Below are positions 60,341-64,000 of a stretch of DNA of 64,000 nucleotides, in pieces (within the stretch, counting starts at the first letter, position 1; every line of letters begins with the position of its first letter). The position numbers were made by a program, and so were the translations under genes. The stretch comes from Staphylococcus roterodami (GTDB taxonomy: Bacteria; Bacillota; Bacilli; Staphylococcales; Staphylococcaceae), in the NCBI GenBank assembly GCA_022493055.1, contig CP092781.1, positions 2,542,001 through 2,606,000 on the forward strand. The letters run 5' to 3'. The notes beneath the pieces were generated by a model. It saw nothing but the letters and a program-made list of their open reading frames with translations. It had not been told where the DNA came from and did not search any database.

Positions 60341-60958
60341 TTACAAAATTAACTTTAATATATTTTTTATAATGACTATACTGACAGCAACTATTATTAT
60401 ACTAGAGATTTTATTTAAAAATAATATATATTTACCTGTTCTATCTATAGAACCTAAAACCTTACCTAATATCGCTAACAGAAAAAACCATAGCCAAGAA
60501 ACCATAATAGTGGCAATACAAAAAAGTACTTTTTCTAAACCAGAATAGACAGATGCGCTTGATCCAATTACACCAACTGTATCCATAATTGCATGTGGAT
60601 TTAACAACGAAACAGATATAGCAAAACCTATTTGCTTTTTTGTACTCATCGGATCATAGTTGTCTAGAGTGTTAGGCTTTTCTTTCCATAAAGACCAAGC
60701 CATGTACAATAGAAAAAACAAACCAACTATATAAATAAATAATTGTAGAACTGGTAATGACATTAATATTAGTGAAACACCCAGGACAGCAATTATTATT
60801 AAAAAAGTGTCACATAGTCCAGCCGTTATAACAACCGGCAATGCGTTTATCAATTTTTTTTGATTAGCACCTTGATTAAATACAAACACGTTTTGCGCTC
60901 CTAGGGGCAAAATAAGTCCCAATGCTAATAAAATACCGTGTAAAACTGGTTGTATCAA
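60341..60958 (-). CDS. LysE/ArgO-family amino-acid exporter
   Basis: A 205-residue LysE-superfamily exporter with five to six hydrophobic helices. Family landmarks are LALGLILPLGAQNVFVFNQG at the N-terminus, GLCDTFLI, and ISVSLLNPHAIMDTVGVIG in the middle. It exports lysine or arginine or a related amine-bearing compound. I start at TTG 60958, which overlaps the desaturase stop (TTGA) and lies 7 bases after GGGGGAGG. The longer frame to 60997 is mostly inside the upstream gene. Translational coupling with the desaturase suggests it exports that enzyme's product. Confidence 0.83.
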   Translation of the reverse strand: MIQPVLHGILLALGLILPLGAQNVFVFNQGANQKKLINALPVVITAGLCDTFLIIIAVLGVSLILMSLPVLQLFIYIVGLFFLLYMAWSLWKEKPNTLDNYDPMSTKKQIGFAISVSLLNPHAIMDTVGVIGSSASVYSGLEKVLFCIATIMVSWLWFFLLAILGKVLGSIDRTGKYILFLNKISSIIIVAVSIVIIKNILKLIL

Positions 60959-61935
60959 TTCGCATCCTCCCCCTTTCCAACAATGTTCGGTGTACAAATA
61001 TCTTTTACTACACTATAAAAACCCGGTAGTGTCGTCTTGAAGAATCCAGTACAATGATGTGCTTCTCTATATTTTTGATCTCTCATTAATATAATATGTG
61101 CTTTTTTCAAATTATAATGTGGTATTGCTGGGAATAAATGGTGGACTAAGTGAAAATTATCATGGTGAGGATGAAATAAAAATATTGTCCAAGGCATACC
61201 AAAAGTATTCCGACTTGCTGTTAACTCATTATCATTATTCAATCCAGAGTGTTCAGCCATTTCTGCCCAATAACGAATAATCTGAAAAGTTGTTAAAAGT
61301 GGTATAAACCAATAAAGAATAACATATAACCAAAAATTAAACATAATTGATAACGTTATAATTGTTCCCCAGAAAATATTTCTAGTCCATATTTCTGATT
61401 TAGGAGTATCCCTACTGTATAAATTAGCTGAAACTGTACCTAAAACATATTTAGGCACATGGAATAAAAATAGTACCTTTACAATGTGATTAATTATAAA
61501 TTTTTTCACATCTTTTTGCGGCTTGTCTAAACCTACAATGCGATATCGTTTAGTATCTGGGTCTTTTTCCTCATCCCATAAATTTCTATGATGTTTAAAA
61601 TGAGAATTACAATATGTAGTAAAGCTTGTAAATATAGGGAACGCTATTAAAAGACAAGCAATCCATTTATTATAAAACTTATTTGTAAATAATGAACGAT
61701 GACATGCTTCGTGCATTAAGTTATCAAACGCCCTCATTCGGCTTCCAATTAAAATAATACTTAGAATATAAATAATGAGATTGTTCATATAGATACTTAT
61801 ACATGCACTCCCTAGAATTACCAACCAGTCAAAAATCAAAGCGAAAATATTGTGGTAATTATCCTTTTTCATTAATACCTTCAAATCTTTTTTTATCTCC
61901 ATTGAAAATACAGCTTTTTCTAATTTTAGTGTCAA
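60955..61935 (-). CDS. membrane di-iron desaturase/hydroxylase-like protein
   Basis: A 326-residue integral-membrane fatty-acid-desaturase superfamily protein. All three histidine boxes are present: HEACH (75-79), HFKHH (112-116) and HLVHH (262-266), with HPHH (255-258). Four hydrophobic helices surround them. The superfamily uses a di-iron centre and O2 to desaturate or hydroxylate lipids and other substrates. The MRAFDNLMHEACHR box is closer to ketolase/hydroxylase-like members than to acyl-lipid desaturases, in my reading. TTG start, with GGGAGG 9 bases upstream. S. aureus is not known to make unsaturated fatty acids. Confidence 0.82.
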   Translation of the reverse strand: MTLKLEKAVFSMEIKKDLKVLMKKDNYHNIFALIFDWLVILGSACISIYMNNLIIYILSIILIGSRMRAFDNLMHEACHRSLFTNKFYNKWIACLLIAFPIFTSFTTYCNSHFKHHRNLWDEEKDPDTKRYRIVGLDKPQKDVKKFIINHIVKVLFLFHVPKYVLGTVSANLYSRDTPKSEIWTRNIFWGTIITLSIMFNFWLYVILYWFIPLLTTFQIIRYWAEMAEHSGLNNDNELTASRNTFGMPWTIFLFHPHHDNFHLVHHLFPAIPHYNLKKAHIILMRDQKYREAHHCTGFFKTTLPGFYSVVKDICTPNIVGKGEDAN

Positions 61936-61966
61936 TTTAACCGCCTCCCTTATTTAATATGTTATA

Positions 61967-62020
61967 ATAATCTGAAAATTAAAAAACCTACCAGATTCTA
62001 ATAAAAATTCCAACCAGATT
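61967..62020. promoter_or_regulatory. probable MocR operator between the divergent genes
   Basis: Two direct repeats ACCAGATT (61990-61997 and 62013-62020), 23 bases apart. An inverted half site AATCTG near 61970 lies on the far side. MocR regulators usually bind paired direct repeats of this kind plus an inverted partner. The promoter of the desaturase-exporter pair (TATAAT near 61966, minus strand orientation unclear) lies beside them. Confidence 0.6.
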
Positions 62021-62033
62021 GAGGATGACATTT

Positions 62034-63446
62034 ATGACTAAATTTCAATATAAAAAAATAATTGATGATATTATTAGTAAAATTAACAACGGTAGTTTAT
62101 CTCCGGGGGATAAATTATACTCGCAAAGAAAATTAGCTAAGTACTATAATGTAAATAAATCAACAGTTATACAAGCTTTAGATATTCTAAAAAGCTATGG
62201 CATCTTAGATACAATTGAAAAAAAAGGTGTTTATGTATCCCAGTATAAATGGAATTCTTATATTACCAATAATATTCATTGGCAAGATTATATAGGCAAT
62301 AGCTTTTCTAAAAATAACCAATATTATATTCAAAAAATTAATGAAATAGAATTTAATCCTGATATCATCCGATTAGGTACTGGAGAACTATCTCCAAAAC
62401 TAATTCCAAACCATATATTTAAAAAAATATTAACTAATGATATTGAAGAAGCTTTACAAACTAACTATGAAGAACCAAAAGGAAATCTAAAGTTAAGGAT
62501 AGAAATAGTAAAATATATGAAGCGAAGAGGAGTTGATTGTAATATCAATAATATATGTATTACATCCGGTGCTGTGCAAGGTTTAAAATTAATTGCAGAC
62601 GGACTGTTAATTCCACAATCTAAAATTATAATTGAAACACCTTCATACATTAATTCCATACGTACTTGGCATAATATCAGAGCAAAAATTATTCCTTTGT
62701 CCATCAATTACATCAAACATAATATTAACAATATCTTTAAATTAAATAGTGATTATAGGCACAGTATTTTTTACTGTATACCAACACTGCATAACCCTAC
62801 TCAAAATACTTATAGTAAAGAAGAGAAACAAAAAATTATAGATCAATGTCATAAAGAAGGTATTCCGATTGTGGAAGATAGTATATACTCTGATTTATGG
62901 TTCAGTCCTAACCAACAAATTTCTATGAAAGCTTTAAAAAATAGTGATAATGTTTTATATTTAGGTAGTTTATCTAAAACTGTAAGTCCCGGTCTACGTA
63001 TTGGTTGGATTATAGCAGACGAAAAAGTAATTCATCATTTAGCCGATTTAAAAATGCAAAATGATTACGGTGCAAGTTCTATATCACAGCATATTGCCAC
63101 AACGTGGTTAAGTAATTATCATGAAGATCATTTATATAAATTAAAGATCGAACTAAAATTACGAAAATCTATTTTTATAAAGTCATTAAAGAAACATCTA
63201 TCTAAGTTTGGATATTGGAATGAACCCCAAGGCTCATTTTATATCTGGTTTAAGCTATCTGTTCCAGTAAATATAAAGCTCTTATTTAACGAAGCAATAA
63301 AAGAAAATATACTAATACACCCAGGAGAAATATATGACATTAACTCTAAAAGCTATATTCGCTTTTCATACTCATATATCAACAAGGAAGAAATTGACCA
63401 AAGCTTAAAAAAATTAAGTGAAATTATAAATAGAATACGAACTTAG
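62034..63446 (+). CDS. MocR-type (GntR-aminotransferase) transcriptional regulator
   Basis: A 470-residue fusion of a GntR winged helix (about 1-70; QRKLAKYYNVNKSTVIQALDILKSYG) with a fold-type I aminotransferase domain (about 95-470). The PLP lysine is Lys315 in GSLSKTVSPGLRIGW, and EDSIYSDLW supplies the PLP aspartate-type region. Relatives (PdxR, GabR, EhuR) sense PLP adducts of amino acids or amines. It is divergent from the desaturase-LysE pair and most likely controls it. I start at ATG 62034, 9 bases after GAGG. Confidence 0.88.
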   Translation: MTKFQYKKIIDDIISKINNGSLSPGDKLYSQRKLAKYYNVNKSTVIQALDILKSYGILDTIEKKGVYVSQYKWNSYITNNIHWQDYIGNSFSKNNQYYIQKINEIEFNPDIIRLGTGELSPKLIPNHIFKKILTNDIEEALQTNYEEPKGNLKLRIEIVKYMKRRGVDCNINNICITSGAVQGLKLIADGLLIPQSKIIIETPSYINSIRTWHNIRAKIIPLSINYIKHNINNIFKLNSDYRHSIFYCIPTLHNPTQNTYSKEEKQKIIDQCHKEGIPIVEDSIYSDLWFSPNQQISMKALKNSDNVLYLGSLSKTVSPGLRIGWIIADEKVIHHLADLKMQNDYGASSISQHIATTWLSNYHEDHLYKLKIELKLRKSIFIKSLKKHLSKFGYWNEPQGSFYIWFKLSVPVNIKLLFNEAIKENILIHPGEIYDINSKSYIRFSYSYINKEEIDQSLKKLSEIINRIRT

Positions 63447-63666
63447 TTAACATTTATAATTCGTTATTTAATTCATTTTATACTTGCGTGTTATAATATT
63501 AAGCACAATACGCATTACATTTCATTAAAAACCTAAAATGCATTTTGTTATAAGATATTGGGATATTATACACATTTACAAATATTGACAATATGGTCTA
63601 TATCATCAAATATTATTTCATTGTATGAATATAGAAGTTTTATTAAAAGATAATAATGAGTACTAT

Positions 63667-63713
63667 TAAAAAGGAATTTCCAAAAAATGTTTTGCTTGGA
63701 AATTCCCTTTTTA
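63667..63713. terminator. terminator-like hairpin, 3' of the MocR gene
   Basis: AAAAGGAATTTCCAA / TTGGAAATTCCCTTTTT arms, with A and T tracts at each side. It lies 220 bases past the mocR stop and may serve an off-window gene on the minus strand. The rest of 63447-64000 is AT-rich, and I see no gene in it. Confidence 0.75.
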
Positions 63714-64000
63714 AATTTTTATGTGACGAATTGTTGCACTTAATTTGGCAATCTAAAACTCAAGAAAATATTCAGTCACACAACCTATCTTACTTATTAC
63801 TTATTTAATTCCGCAAACCCATTTCACAAATCCCCACCTATCATACAAACTATCATTTTAAATAAGCAGAATATATCCTGTCTTCCACACAAATTGTTTT
63901 CATCACTTTAATATGCCTACTATCCAAAAAAGTCACTCATAACAAATTGCGCATTTTATTAAATTTAGCAATGCCATTTGCATACTTTAAAAATGCTCAT

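Noticed and set aside
63714..64000. Start of a minus-strand gene at the window edge (ATG at 64000)
   Set aside because: The frame from that ATG stops after about 11 codons and has no ribosome site inside the window.

Overview
This window reads as the chromosome of a Staphylococcus aureus-complex strain. It is AT-rich and low-GC Gram-positive. It carries two adjacent fibronectin-binding protein genes (fnbA, fnbB) with YSIRK-type signal peptides and LPETGG anchors, the complete staphylopine operon (cntKLMABCDFE), gntRKP, pgcA, galU and relP. Species is inferred from gene content and order; no rRNA or typing gene is present.

Layout. 1-8.1 kb: tail of a carboxylesterase, an MFS exporter, a FetAB-type ABC pair, an M42 aminopeptidase, a lipoprotein, a glutamate-synthase-like flavoprotein and a degenerate CPBP-type membrane protein. 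8.2-18 kb: the cnt metallophore operon on the minus strand, preceded by overlapping Fur and Zur sites and a long leader that contains a duplicated stem-loop module. 18.1-22.1 kb: MBL-fold hydrolase, SDR, AbgT transporter, AhpD-like protein. 22.5-25 kb: five tandem mosaic DUF3139-type paralogs, with two gene remnants beside them. 25.2-27 kb: SDR and two small genes. 27.2-33 kb: a type VII secretion toxin-immunity locus. It holds intact tilA-tslA-tlaA1-tlaA2, two further DUF576 immunity-like paralogs that have lost the lipobox cysteine, a collapsed second tslA-tlaA copy, and two DUF576 remnants that flank the intact module as direct repeats. 33-35.9 kb: a restriction enzyme-like protein and a C5-cytosine methyltransferase, at a place where, from memory, other S. 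aureus carry the type IV enzyme SauUSI. 36-41.3 kb: pgcA, small membrane proteins, an MFS exporter and galU; sasG, sarT and sarU, which lie between pgcA and galU in some lineages, are absent. 41.4-48.2 kb: fnbB and fnbA. 48.7-52.5 kb: gluconate operon with a palindromic GntR operator and a cre-like site. 52.6-60.1 kb: membrane-bound MerR-type protein, relP, a YdaT-like protein, a FUSC-type membrane protein, an ACS-family MFS transporter and a DedA protein. 60.3-63.4 kb: a divergent module of MocR regulator, di-iron desaturase/hydroxylase-like protein and LysE-family exporter.

How the genes work together. CntK, CntL and CntM make staphylopine, CntE exports it, and CntA with CntBCDF re-imports the metal complex under zinc and iron control. 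PgcA and GalU supply UDP-glucose. TslA is a secreted lipase toxin; the Tla proteins are its export partners and TilA is its immunity lipoprotein. The least explained parts are the MocR/desaturase/LysE module, the structured cnt leader, the decay pattern at the tslA locus, and the R-M system at the presumed SauUSI site.
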